DNA from: Ectopseudomonas composti | GTDB lineage: Bacteria > Pseudomonadota > Gammaproteobacteria > Pseudomonadales > Pseudomonadaceae | Length of the DNA stretch: 64,000 bases | Assembly: GCF_900115475.1 (NCBI RefSeq) | Contig: NZ_FOWP01000004.1 | Span: forward strand, 362,667-426,666 | Direction of reading: 5' to 3' | Shown: piece after piece, positions 8,941 through 17,810 of the stretch | Numbering within the stretch: the first letter of the stretch is position 1 | How the letters are laid out: each line of letters begins with the position of its first letter | Position numbers and translations under genes: made by a program | The notes under the pieces: generated by a model | What the model saw: only the letters and a program-made list of their open reading frames with translations | What the model was told of the DNA's origin: nothing | The model's database searches: none

Positions 8941-9204
8941 TCATTCGCTGGCGGCTTCGATCTCGAGTTCGTCCAGCGCGTCCGGCTGGCTCTTGAACGC
9001 TTTGGCGAAGATGTCGCGGTTCTTGGCCATGAAGATCCCCAGTTCCTCGCCCTGCTCCTCGTTCAAGGACGGCACCGCCTTGTGCAGCACCTCGCTCAGG
9101 CGCTCGGCCAGCTCAAGCATCTTGTCGTAACGGTCTGCTTCGGCCTTATCCATAAACAAGCGCTCCGGATCGCGGCTGCTGCGGTACACCACTTCGACGG
9201 CCAT
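8941..9204 (-). CDS. yebG: YebG family DNA damage-inducible protein
   Basis: 87 residues. The N-terminus MAVEVVYRSSRDPERLFMDKAEADRYDKMLELAE aligns by eye with E. coli YebG, including AEADRYDKML against its EADAYDKML, and the acidic C-terminus is also shared. YebG is a small SOS-regulon protein of unknown molecular function. A LexA box 43 bases before the start codon supports DNA damage control here too. It converges with the 80-residue membrane protein gene. Confidence 0.9.
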   Translation of the reverse strand: MAVEVVYRSSRDPERLFMDKAEADRYDKMLELAERLSEVLHKAVPSLNEEQGEELGIFMAKNRDIFAKAFKSQPDALDELEIEAASE

Positions 9205-9562
9205 TCATCACCTCGTCTGCCTTCATATGTGTCGGTCAGTAATTAACTGGTTGTTTGTACAGTGGTGGCGAGAATAAAGGACTCGCTGCCGTTTGGCCAG
9301 CATCGCGCTTGATGAAGAGCATAGATGGCTCGGTTCGCCTGTGCTGGTGGTGCAGGTTTGGGAGGGGCGTGGGTATTTTTGCAGGGCATGAGGCAGAAGC
9401 TAAATCGGTAAGATTGTACAGCTTGTGTATATGTATAGGCGCGCCACGAGTGCGCCCCAGACTTTTACGGATAACGTCTTGTACGGTGTGTGCAAGCGCA
9501 TCTATAGTCAGCTCACGCATCATCCTAAACCACGTAAAGCCCCAATAATTCAGGTACTCACC
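9205..9562. other. Intergenic region with yebG promoter
   Basis: About 360 bases between the divergent yebG and CHASE3-GGDEF genes. It is noticeably richer in A+T than the neighbouring genes, which argues that upstream in-frame extensions of the GGDEF gene and a 95-codon antisense frame here are not coding. Apart from the LexA box next to yebG I see no further defined site. The GGDEF gene promoter should lie in its right half. Confidence 0.5.
9247..9262. promoter_or_regulatory. LexA (SOS) box of yebG
   Basis: CTGGTTGTTTGTACAG fits the CTG-N10-CAG LexA consensus. The right half TGTACAG is strong and the left half weaker. It lies 43 bases upstream of the yebG start, where LexA would block RNA polymerase. 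Confidence 0.75.
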
Positions 9563-10738
9563 GTGAAGTCAGTCGGTCGTGTCGAACGCAAGCTGCTCGC
9601 GCTGGTTGCGTTGTTTTATCTGAGCCTGATGTTGTTGATCGGAGCGATATGGGGAAGCCAGGCGAGCCTCTCCAGTGGTCGTGATGTACAAGAGTTGTAT
9701 CGGTCTTTGTATCGGTTGTCGTCGCTTCTCTCCACCTTGCAGGATGCGGAGATAGGCCAGCGCGGCTTTCTTCTGACCGGCGAGGTTCAGTATCTGGCGC
9801 CATACGAACGTGCTATCGGGCAATTGGATGAGCATCTGCTGTTGCTTGCCGAGAACCCGATGCTGCAATTCTACGGGGCGGATATAGCGGCTATCGCCAG
9901 GCTCAGTCAGCTCAAGCGCAGCGAGCTGGCCCAGACCATCGTCGTGCGTAGAGAACAGGGCCAGGTCGCTGCGCAGAAGCTGCTGCGCGAAGACAATGGC
10001 AAGATTTACATGGACGAAATGCGCCTGCGCATAAGCAATATCGAGAGCGGTGTAGCTGCTTCTCTCAGAGAGCAGAAACTCGATCTGCAATGGCGTTCTG
10101 AGCTGGCGTTGTGGGGCGGTGGCGGTGGTGCGCTGCTGATGCTGGGGCTGCTGACGTTGCTGTTCGTCGATCTGCGTCGTGACCTGAGCGAGCGGGCCGA
10201 GTTGCTCGAGCGTCTTGCCTTCGAGTCGCAGCACGACAGCCTTACCCGAGTGCCCAACCGGCGCGCTTTCAACGAAATGCTGGATCAGGCACTGGCTTTG
10301 GCGCGGCGCGGTGAGCGCCAGGTAGCATTACTCTACTTGGACCTGGATGGCTTCAAACCGATCAACGATCAATATGGCCATGCCGCTGGTGACGCCACCT
10401 TGAAGGTCGTGGTTGCCCTATGGCAGGGCGTGATGCGTGAAGGCGAGGTACTGGCGCGGCTTGGTGGTGACGAATTCGCAGTGATCGCTGCCGGTGATGC
10501 CGAGGCGGTCGAGCGACTGGCGCAGCGTCTGATCAATGCGCTGGATGTACCGTTGCTGGCGCAGTATCCCGAAATTCGTGTAGGTGTCAGTGTCGGTCTG
10601 GCGCGCTACGCCGAGCATGGCGAGGATCGTCGTCGCCTTATAGCGGCCGCTGATACCGCCATGTACCGCGCCAAGGAGGCGGGCAAGCACTGCTTTGCCT
10701 GGCCCGAGTCACGCCAGCCAGTGCTCGCCGTAGTCTGA
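9563..10738 (+). CDS. Membrane diguanylate cyclase, CHASE3-GGDEF
   Basis: 391 residues. A first membrane helix (about 10-30) is followed by a periplasmic CHASE3 sensor domain with its hallmark DAEIGQRGFLLTGEVQYLAPYERA, a second helix (about 190-208), then a GGDEF domain. The active-site motif is RLGGDEFAVIA and the substrate region DLDGFKPINDQYGHAAGDATL is intact, so c-di-GMP synthesis is expected. The position of the RxxD product-inhibition site reads REGE, so feedback inhibition may be absent. I chose the GTG at 9563, with AGG 8 bases before it; the upstream in-frame sequence is A+T-rich and looks non-coding. The start is uncertain. Confidence 0.85.
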   Translation: MKSVGRVERKLLALVALFYLSLMLLIGAIWGSQASLSSGRDVQELYRSLYRLSSLLSTLQDAEIGQRGFLLTGEVQYLAPYERAIGQLDEHLLLLAENPMLQFYGADIAAIARLSQLKRSELAQTIVVRREQGQVAAQKLLREDNGKIYMDEMRLRISNIESGVAASLREQKLDLQWRSELALWGGGGGALLMLGLLTLLFVDLRRDLSERAELLERLAFESQHDSLTRVPNRRAFNEMLDQALALARRGERQVALLYLDLDGFKPINDQYGHAAGDATLKVVVALWQGVMREGEVLARLGGDEFAVIAAGDAEAVERLAQRLINALDVPLLAQYPEIRVGVSVGLARYAEHGEDRRRLIAAADTAMYRAKEAGKHCFAWPESRQPVLAVV

Positions 10739-10860
10739 GCACCTGTGTCTTTCCGTCACATCCTCGCATCATCCTCAAGCTGGTGTTTTTCCTGCATGCT
10801 CGTCAGCGTTCATCCATGTCGGGTGTTCGGGCGTCATGCTTGTTTGGGGAGAAGTGAACG

Positions 10861-11355
10861 ATGAATTGGGCGGAACGTCTGCGTGAAGGCATGCATGGCC
10901 TGGCGGAGTCGCTGGGCAATCTGTTGATGGAGGCTTTCCATTACCTGGCGTTGTTCGCCATCGGGGCGATCACGGCCTGGGCCGGGGTGATGACCTTCAT
11001 CGGCATGCTGGATAAGGGCCACATCACGGTCGATGACATCCTGCTGCTGTTCATCTACCTGGAATTGGCGGCGATGGTGGGGATCTATTTCAAGACCAAC
11101 CATATGCCGATTCGCTTCATGATCTATGTGGCGATCACCGCGCTGACCCGCTTGCTGATTTCCGATATCTCCCACACGCACAAACCGAGCTGGGGCGTGG
11201 TGATGGTCTCGGGGGCGATCCTGCTGCTGGCGTTGGCGATTCTGGTGGTGCGCTATGCCTCGTCGCGTTTCCCGTCCGTGGCTGGCTCGCATCCGCGCAA
11301 CAAGGCACGCAACCGCGCGGATGCCGAGGCCGAGCGCGACGATACGTCCGACTGA
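10861..11355 (+). CDS. psiE: PsiE family inner-membrane protein
   Basis: 164 residues with four membrane helices and the PsiE family segments MTFIGMLDKGHITVDDILLLFIYLELAAMV, YFKTNHMPIRFMIYVAITALTRL and an ISD..H motif before the last helix. PsiE is phosphate-starvation-inducible in E. coli, and its role is unknown. A charged tail of about 35 residues follows the last helix. The gene ends 4 bases before the end of the convergent helicase gene. Confidence 0.88.
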   Translation: MNWAERLREGMHGLAESLGNLLMEAFHYLALFAIGAITAWAGVMTFIGMLDKGHITVDDILLLFIYLELAAMVGIYFKTNHMPIRFMIYVAITALTRLLISDISHTHKPSWGVVMVSGAILLLALAILVVRYASSRFPSVAGSHPRNKARNRADAEAERDDTSD

Positions 11356-11359
11356 AGCG

Positions 11360-13990
11360 TTAACCGAGCGGCGCGAACAGCGCCGCCAGGTCCTCTTCAT
11401 CCAACTTCCATTGACCCTGGCTGCCACCGTCCAACACGCCTTTGGCGAGGTTGGCTTTGGCCTGCTGCAGTTGCTGGATCTTTTCCTCGACGCTGCCACG
11501 GGCGATCAGTTTGTAGACGAACACCGGTTTGTCCTGGCCAATGCGGTAGGCGCGGTCGCTGGCCTGGGCTTCGGCAGCCGGGTTCCACCAGGGGTCGAAG
11601 TGGATCACGGTGTCGGCGGCGGTCAGGTTGAGGCCGCTACCGCCAGCCTTGAGGCTGATCAGGAACACCGGGAATTCCCCGGCCTGGAAGCGCTCGACCG
11701 GTGTACGCCGGTCCTGGGTGCTGCCGGTCAACTTGGCGTAGGCGATCTTGCGCGTCTGCAGTTCCGCCTCGATCAGCGCCAGCATCGAGGTGAACTGAGA
11801 GAACAGCAGCACGCGGCGGCCTTCGCCCACCAACTCCTGGAGCATGTCCAGCAGGGCACTGAGTTTGCCCGAATCGCTGGCGCTCAAGGCGCTGCCATCT
11901 TCACCCAGCAGGCGCAGGTCGCAGCAGCTCTGGCGCAGGCGCAGCAGCGCTTCGAGAATGACGATATGGCTGCGCGCGAGGCCCTGGCGTGCGATCTCGT
12001 CTCGCACCTTCTGGTCCATGGCCAGGCGCAGGGTTTCATAGCGATCGCGTTGCAGCTGGGTCATCTCGACCCATTGGGTAATCTCGGTCTTCGGCGGCAG
12101 TTCGCTGGCTACCTGTTCCTTGGTGCGGCGCAGCAGGAAGGGGCGAATGCGTCCATTCATATGGGCCAGACGATGGCTGTCGCCGCGTTTCTCGATGGGC
12201 GTGCGGTAGTCGCGGGTGAAGGTTTTGGCATCGCCCAGCCAGCCGGGCATGAGGAAGTGGAACAGCGACCACAGCTCGCCCAGGTGGTTTTCCAGTGGCG
12301 TGCCGGTCAGGCACAGGCGCAGGTCGGCCTGGACCTGGGCGGCGGCAGTGGCCGCCTTGCTGCGCGGGTTCTTGATGTTCTGCGCCTCGTCGAGGATCAG
12401 CAGGCGATAGCGATGCTGGTTGAGCGCTTTGAGATCACGCGGCAACAACGCGTAGGTGGTGAGAATAAGGTCGTGCGCGGCAATCTCCTCGAACAGCGCC
12501 TTGCGCTTGCTGCCGTACAGGGCCAGTACGCGCAACTGCGGGGTGAAGCGTGCGGCTTCGTCCTGCCAGTTGGGAATCAGGCTGGTGGGCATGACGATCA
12601 GTGCGGGTTTGTCGAGGCGTCCCGCCTGTTTCTCGCAGAGGATGTGCGCCAGGGTCTGCAGGGTCTTGCCCAGGCCCATGTCATCGGCCAGAACGCCGCC
12701 GACACGCAACTCGGCCAGGGTCTGCATCCAGTTCAGGCCCTGCAGCTGGTAAGCACGTAGCTCGGCGTGCAACCCGGGGGGCGCAGCGATTTCGCGGATG
12801 GACAGGTGCTGCAGCCGCTCGGCAAAGCCACGCAGCTCATCGCCACCCTGCCAGCTCAGGGCCGGGCCTTTGGCTAGCTCGGCCAGGCGGGCAGCGTCGG
12901 CGCGGCCCAGGCGCAGCGGCAGATGATCGTCGCCGGGGTCACGGAAATACAGCTCACCCAGTGTGGCCAGCAGCGGTTTGAGGCGTGCGAAGGGCAGGGC
13001 GATGCGTTTGCCGCCGTGCGGCAGGTTGACCAGCAGGCGGTCTTCATCCGAGCGTTGTGCCAGTGCTTCTGGCGCCAGTAGCCAGGGCGTGCGGCGAATG
13101 GCCTGGAGCAGGATCGGCAACAGGCTCAGGCGTTGGCCTTCGACTTCGATGCCCAGCTCCAGATCGAACCAGTTTTGCTGCGGATCTTCCTCGACTTCGG
13201 CGTACCAGTCGTCGACCTCGGCCAGGTTGTACTGGAAGTCCGGGCGCATGTGGATCTGCCAGCCATCGGCGCGCAGCTGTGGCAGTTGCCGCTGGACGAA
13301 ATCCAGCCAGTCGCGTTCGCGCTCCAGTTCGAACGGCTCGCCAGCTTCAGCCGGCAGCGCTTCGCTTTGCCGCAGGGCGACTTGAAGACCAAGACTTTCC
13401 AGGTGCTTGCGCAGGCTGGCTTCGGCACCAGCATCGCGGATCAGGCGCAGGTTGGTCTCGTCGTCCAGACGTTTGACCAGATCCCTGGCCGGCTTGCCGA
13501 AAACCTTGTGTCCGGCGTAGTCGAAGGCCAGTGCAGCGCGGTGCTGGGTCTGTTCCTGCATGCGTCCCTTGCGCGCATCGAAGTGCACGCGCACCTGGCT
13601 GCCAAGGCTGAGGACGGGCGTAGGGGCAATGCCTTCAAGGCGCATTTCCGCCAGCTCTTTGTTCAACACGATGATGTCCGACAGGTCGCTGCCGGCGCGC
13701 TGCTGAGCTTCCAAGGTGAGCAAGGCGGCGACCACGTGCTTGCAGTTGAAGCCGACCGGACAGTTGCAATGGCCGGTCACGCTCCATTTGCGCCCGTAGG
13801 GATGCAGGGTGATGCGCTGCTGATAGGTTTGCCCGCCCGAGCCTCGGCAATTGGCGAGCAGGCTGTTGTCCTTGAGGTTGAGCAGTTTGCTGCGCTTTTC
13901 TTCCGCGTAGGCGATGCCACGGCGCAGGTCGCCAGCACCGAACTCCGAGCGCCAGTCTTCCTGGCGTAACTGGTGAATATCCAGGGGCAT
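11360..13990 (-). CDS. SWIM zinc finger SNF2-type helicase
   Basis: 876 residues. An N-terminal SWIM zinc finger (C75, C77, C83, H85, in the context GHCNCPVGFNCKH) precedes a middle domain and a Swi2/Snf2 ATPase. Motif I is ADDMGLGKTLQ, motif II is LDEAQNIKN, motif III contains LTGTPLENHLGELWSL, and motifs V-VI read GGSGLNLTAADTVIHFDPWWN and ASDRAYRIGQ. Such proteins translocate on double-stranded DNA and remodel nucleoprotein; the bacterial role is poorly defined. The second ATG, at 13990, is taken because family members begin near it; the frame is open to 14041. Confidence 0.88.
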   Translation of the reverse strand: MPLDIHQLRQEDWRSEFGAGDLRRGIAYAEEKRSKLLNLKDNSLLANCRGSGGQTYQQRITLHPYGRKWSVTGHCNCPVGFNCKHVVAALLTLEAQQRAGSDLSDIIVLNKELAEMRLEGIAPTPVLSLGSQVRVHFDARKGRMQEQTQHRAALAFDYAGHKVFGKPARDLVKRLDDETNLRLIRDAGAEASLRKHLESLGLQVALRQSEALPAEAGEPFELERERDWLDFVQRQLPQLRADGWQIHMRPDFQYNLAEVDDWYAEVEEDPQQNWFDLELGIEVEGQRLSLLPILLQAIRRTPWLLAPEALAQRSDEDRLLVNLPHGGKRIALPFARLKPLLATLGELYFRDPGDDHLPLRLGRADAARLAELAKGPALSWQGGDELRGFAERLQHLSIREIAAPPGLHAELRAYQLQGLNWMQTLAELRVGGVLADDMGLGKTLQTLAHILCEKQAGRLDKPALIVMPTSLIPNWQDEAARFTPQLRVLALYGSKRKALFEEIAAHDLILTTYALLPRDLKALNQHRYRLLILDEAQNIKNPRSKAATAAAQVQADLRLCLTGTPLENHLGELWSLFHFLMPGWLGDAKTFTRDYRTPIEKRGDSHRLAHMNGRIRPFLLRRTKEQVASELPPKTEITQWVEMTQLQRDRYETLRLAMDQKVRDEIARQGLARSHIVILEALLRLRQSCCDLRLLGEDGSALSASDSGKLSALLDMLQELVGEGRRVLLFSQFTSMLALIEAELQTRKIAYAKLTGSTQDRRTPVERFQAGEFPVFLISLKAGGSGLNLTAADTVIHFDPWWNPAAEAQASDRAYRIGQDKPVFVYKLIARGSVEEKIQQLQQAKANLAKGVLDGGSQGQWKLDEEDLAALFAPLG

Positions 13991-14190
13991 CAACGAAGCC
14001 CCGTGGTGACGAGTAATGGGCGCATGACTGGGCCGTGGCAATGCAAAGCCGCAGATTTTCGCATAGCCGCGTGGGGATTAGCAGGCGTGGCATCGAGATT
14101 GCCGACGTGCTGTCGTGGCCATCGCTCCAGGCGTTCGGTGATTAGGGCAGGGGTAACCCGCCGCAGCGGAGTTGGCGGGGTGCACCCACC

Positions 14191-15063
14191 TTACAGAAAG
14201 GCTGCGCGGTATTGCCCTGGCGTTGCTCCGAGCGCCTGGCGGAAGCGATTGCTGAAGTGGCTGGCACTGGCGAACCCGCTGGCCAGGGCGATTTCGCCCA
14301 GCGGCAGCGATGACTGACGCAGCATCTGGCAGGCACGAGCCAGGCGTCGAGCCAGTACGTAGCGGTGCGGCGGCAGGCCGAAGCTACTCTGGAACATGCG
14401 CGCGAAGTGGTATTCCGAGAGGGCGCAGAGCGCGGCCAACTGGCTGAGCGGCAAAGGTGTGTCCAGGTGCTGCTCGATGAATTCACGTACGCGCTTGCGT
14501 TGCAGTGGTGCCAGGCCGCCTTTCAGGCGCAGGCCCTGGCGCATTCCAACCTGGTTGAGCAGGGCATGATCGAGCAGTTGGTGGGCCAGGCTGCTGGCCA
14601 ACAGACGTTCGCCGGGTTCTTGCCAGTCAAGGGCGCACAGCTGACGAAAGCGCGCGGACTGTTCGGCGTCTTCGAGAAAGGTCGCCTCCTCCAGTTGCAG
14701 GCTGCGTGGTTCGCGGTCGAGCAGGGCCATCGCGCCGAGGGCGAACTGCTCCTGCTCTATATAAAGGTGAGCAAGCTGGATCTCGCCATTGATGATCCAG
14801 GCCGACTGATGCTCGGCCGGCAGGATGCACAGTTTGTCCGGGGCGCCTTTATTACCGGGTTGCTCGCGACGAAACGTGCCGGTACCGCCGGCCAGATAGC
14901 AGGACAGCGTGTGATGGCTGGGGGCAAGGTAGTCGCGCGCATCATGGGCATTGCTCCAGCGCGCCACGGCGATGCCATTGCCCAGCTCGGCCATGGCGTG
15001 CAGCCGCGCATTGGGCGAGCGGCTCATGCTCTGGAAAACCTGCAGATGTTCGAATTGCGCCAT
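14191..15063 (-). CDS. AraC family transcriptional regulator
   Basis: 290 residues. The C-terminal 100 residues hold two helix-turn-helix units: LSQLAALCALSEYHFARMFQSSFGLPPHRYV and LGEIALASGFASASHFSNRFRQALGATPGQYR, the canonical AraC signature. The N-terminal half is a cupin-like effector domain. GAGGAG stands 6 bases before the ATG at 15063. It is divergent from bglX across about 215 bases, so bglX is a possible target, although neighbourhood alone is weak evidence. Confidence 0.88.
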   Translation of the reverse strand: MAQFEHLQVFQSMSRSPNARLHAMAELGNGIAVARWSNAHDARDYLAPSHHTLSCYLAGGTGTFRREQPGNKGAPDKLCILPAEHQSAWIINGEIQLAHLYIEQEQFALGAMALLDREPRSLQLEEATFLEDAEQSARFRQLCALDWQEPGERLLASSLAHQLLDHALLNQVGMRQGLRLKGGLAPLQRKRVREFIEQHLDTPLPLSQLAALCALSEYHFARMFQSSFGLPPHRYVLARRLARACQMLRQSSLPLGEIALASGFASASHFSNRFRQALGATPGQYRAAFL

Positions 15064-15280
15064 CACCTTCTCCTCAATGCAGCCATGCTACGCCCGCCGC
15101 AGTGCAAAACCAGTAGCGAAGAAAAAAATGCGCAAGTTTGTGTAAGCCTGGGGTCTTAATTTCTGGAACGCCTTTGAATGGCGCTTAAGTTTTTTTGCAC
15201 CAACCCGCGGCGCGGCGCGAGGACTCGGAGTATCGTGGCGGCCATTCAAACAATGATTCGCATCCCGGATGCTGCTCCCG

Positions 15281-17575
15281 ATGAAATACCTGCGCCATTT
15301 CGCTCTCGTCTCTGCCTTGATCACCCCCAGCCTGCTGGTTGCCGCGCCTTCGCTCGATGACAAATCGGCCTTCATCGCCGACCTGGTGGGCCGTATGACC
15401 CTTGAGGAAAAGGTCGGCCAACTGCGCCTGATCAGCATCGGAGGCGACATGCCGCGCGAGCGCATTCGCGAGGAGATGGCGGCCGGTCGCATCGGTGCGA
15501 CCTTCAACTCGGTGGTGCGCCCGGAAAACCGCCCGATGCAGGAGGCCGCGCTGCGCAGCCGCCTGGGCATTCCGGTGTTCTTCGCCTACGACATCATTCA
15601 TGGCCATCGCACCACCTTTCCCATCGGCTTGGGGCTGGCCTCGAGCTGGGACATTGCCGCCATCGAGAACAGTGCGCGGGTCGCGGCTTTCGAAGCCAGT
15701 GCCGATGGCCTGGACATGACCTTCGCGCCGACCGTGGACATTTCCCGCGATCCGCGCTGGGGTCGCACCTCCGAAGGCTTCGGCGAAGATCCCTACCTGG
15801 TCTCGCGCATCGCCACGGCCATGGTGCATGGTTTCCAGGGCAAGGACCCCAGCGATCCGCAGCGCATCATGGCCAGCGTCAAGCACTTCGCCCTGTACGG
15901 CGCGGTGGAAGGCGGGCGCGACTACAACGTGGTCGACATGAGCCCGATGCGTATGTATCAGGACTACCTGCCGCCTTATCGCGCCGCCATCGATGCCGGT
16001 GCAGGCGGGGTGATGGTTGCGCTTAACGCAATCAACGGCGTACCCGCTTCGGCCAACACCTGGCTGCTGCGTGACCTGTTGCGCCGCGAGTGGGGCTTCA
16101 AGGGGGTGGCGCTGAGCGACCATGGCGCGATCACCGAGCTGTTGCGCCACGGCGTGGCCGCCGATGGCCGCGATGCGGCGCGTCTGGCCATCACCGCGGG
16201 CGTCGGCATGAGCATGGCCGATACGCTCTATGATCAGGAACTGCCGGCGTTGGTACGCAGCGGCGCGGTACCGCAGAGCGTGCTGGATGAGGCTGTCACG
16301 CATGTGCTCAATACCAAGTACGACCTGGGCCTGTTCCACGACCCATTCCGTCGTATTGGTCGTGCCGAGGATGACCCGGCCGACGTCAACGCCGAAAGCC
16401 GCCTGCACCGTGCCGATGCGCGCGCGATGGCGCGTGATTCGCTGGTGCTGCTGGAAAACCACGGCGACACCCTGCCGCTGAGCAAGAAGACCACCGTCGC
16501 CCTGATCGGTCCGCTGGCCGATTCGCCAGTGGACATGCTCGGCAGTTGGTCGGCGGTCGGTGTGGCCGAACAGGCCGTGACCTTGCGCAAGGGCATGGAA
16601 ACTGTGCTCGCAGGGCAGGGCAAGCTGCTCTACGCCGTGGGCGCCAACGTCACCGACGATGCCCACGTGATCAATTACCTCAACCAGCTCAACTGGGACC
16701 GCCCTGAGGTGGTGCTGGACAAGCGCACGCCGCAGCAGATGCTGGAAGAGGCCGTGCGTGTCGCTGCCCAGGCTGACGTCATCGTCGCCGCCGTAGGGGA
16801 GGCGCGGGGGATGTCGCACGAGTCGTCCAGCCGTACCCGCCTGGATCTGCCGGACAGCCAGCAGGCCCTGCTGCGCGCGCTCAAGGCCACCGGCAAACCG
16901 CTGGTGCTGGTGCTGATGAACGGCCGACCACTGGCGCTGAGCTGGGAGAAGGATAACGCCGATGCGATGCTGGAAACCTGGTACAGCGGGATCGAGGGCG
17001 GCCACGCCATCGCCGATGTGCTGTTCGGCGAGCACAATCCTTCCGGCAAGTTGCCTATCAGCTTCCCGCGCTCGGTCGGGCAGATTCCCACCTACTACAA
17101 TCACCTGCGGCTGGGCCGTCCCTATACGCCGGGCACACCTGGCAACTACACCTCGCAGTATTTCGAGGAGCCCAATGGTCCGCTGTATCCGTTCGGCTAT
17201 GGTTTGAGCTACAGCGAGTTCCAGCTTTCGGCGCCAAAGCTGTCCGCCGAGCGCATGGGGCCTGATGAAAAGATTCGCGTCAGCGTCACGCTCAAGAACG
17301 CCGGGTCACGGGCTGGTGCGAGCGTGGTGCAGCTCTACCTGCACGACGAGGCCGCTTCGGTGATCCGTCCGGTGAAGGAACTCAAGGATTTTCGCAGGGT
17401 CAAGCTTGAGGCAGGCGAGACGCGTGAGCTGAGTTTCGAGATCGACGAACCTATGCTGCGCTTCTACAACGCCAGCCTGCAGCATGTCAGCGAGCCAGGT
17501 GCCTTCCGTGTCCAACTGGGGTTGGATTCGGAGAGCGTGCAGGAGGCACGTTTCGAATTGTTGCCACGCCAATGA
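15281..17575 (+). CDS. bglX: Periplasmic beta-glucosidase BglX, GH3
   Basis: 764 residues, the same length I recall for P. aeruginosa BglX. A signal peptide (MKYLRHFALVSALITPSLLVAA) leads to the GH3 TIM-barrel domain with LTLEEKVGQLRL-type start, GIPVFFAYDIIHGHRTTFP, SVKHFALYG and the nucleophile segment GVALSDHGA. The second domain contains AAVGEARGMSHESSSR, and a fibronectin III-like C-terminal domain follows (FGYGLSYSEF onwards). It hydrolyses beta-glucosides in the periplasm, which suits the adjacent periplasmic glucan genes. The ATG at 15281 is chosen for signal-peptide shape; an in-frame ATG at 15269 also exists. Confidence 0.93.
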   Translation: MKYLRHFALVSALITPSLLVAAPSLDDKSAFIADLVGRMTLEEKVGQLRLISIGGDMPRERIREEMAAGRIGATFNSVVRPENRPMQEAALRSRLGIPVFFAYDIIHGHRTTFPIGLGLASSWDIAAIENSARVAAFEASADGLDMTFAPTVDISRDPRWGRTSEGFGEDPYLVSRIATAMVHGFQGKDPSDPQRIMASVKHFALYGAVEGGRDYNVVDMSPMRMYQDYLPPYRAAIDAGAGGVMVALNAINGVPASANTWLLRDLLRREWGFKGVALSDHGAITELLRHGVAADGRDAARLAITAGVGMSMADTLYDQELPALVRSGAVPQSVLDEAVTHVLNTKYDLGLFHDPFRRIGRAEDDPADVNAESRLHRADARAMARDSLVLLENHGDTLPLSKKTTVALIGPLADSPVDMLGSWSAVGVAEQAVTLRKGMETVLAGQGKLLYAVGANVTDDAHVINYLNQLNWDRPEVVLDKRTPQQMLEEAVRVAAQADVIVAAVGEARGMSHESSSRTRLDLPDSQQALLRALKATGKPLVLVLMNGRPLALSWEKDNADAMLETWYSGIEGGHAIADVLFGEHNPSGKLPISFPRSVGQIPTYYNHLRLGRPYTPGTPGNYTSQYFEEPNGPLYPFGYGLSYSEFQLSAPKLSAERMGPDEKIRVSVTLKNAGSRAGASVVQLYLHDEAASVIRPVKELKDFRRVKLEAGETRELSFEIDEPMLRFYNASLQHVSEPGAFRVQLGLDSESVQEARFELLPRQ

Positions 17576-17810
17576 CGGAGTGGCTCTAGGAGGCGAAAAT
17601 ATACTCGCTCGAGCACCTGTGCCGGACTTCACGATCTGGTAATAATGCGCAGAAAGAATCCGCGCATGCGGAGACGTCGCCGTTCGGTTGGCTGTCTGCA
17701 TCGTGCTCGCGTTGTTTTTATACCATTCGCCCGATTTTAACTCTCTGCAGCGACCGCCCGTGGGCTGGCCGCTGTCTGTCAGTACGTGTTGCCCTGGAGG
17801 CTTTGTGTCG

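Noticed and set aside
9236..9523. 95-codon minus-strand frame upstream of yebG
   Set aside because: It covers the LexA box region, has no ribosome binding site and no recognisable fold; the sequence is A+T-rich intergenic DNA.
10752..10775. Possible Pho box before psiE
   Set aside because: CCGTCAC and a following repeat match the direct-repeat consensus CTGTCAT too poorly; PsiE family membership alone does not justify the call.
15185..17104. 639-codon minus-strand frame opposite bglX
   Set aside because: It shadows a confidently identified GH3 enzyme and shows no domain of its own.
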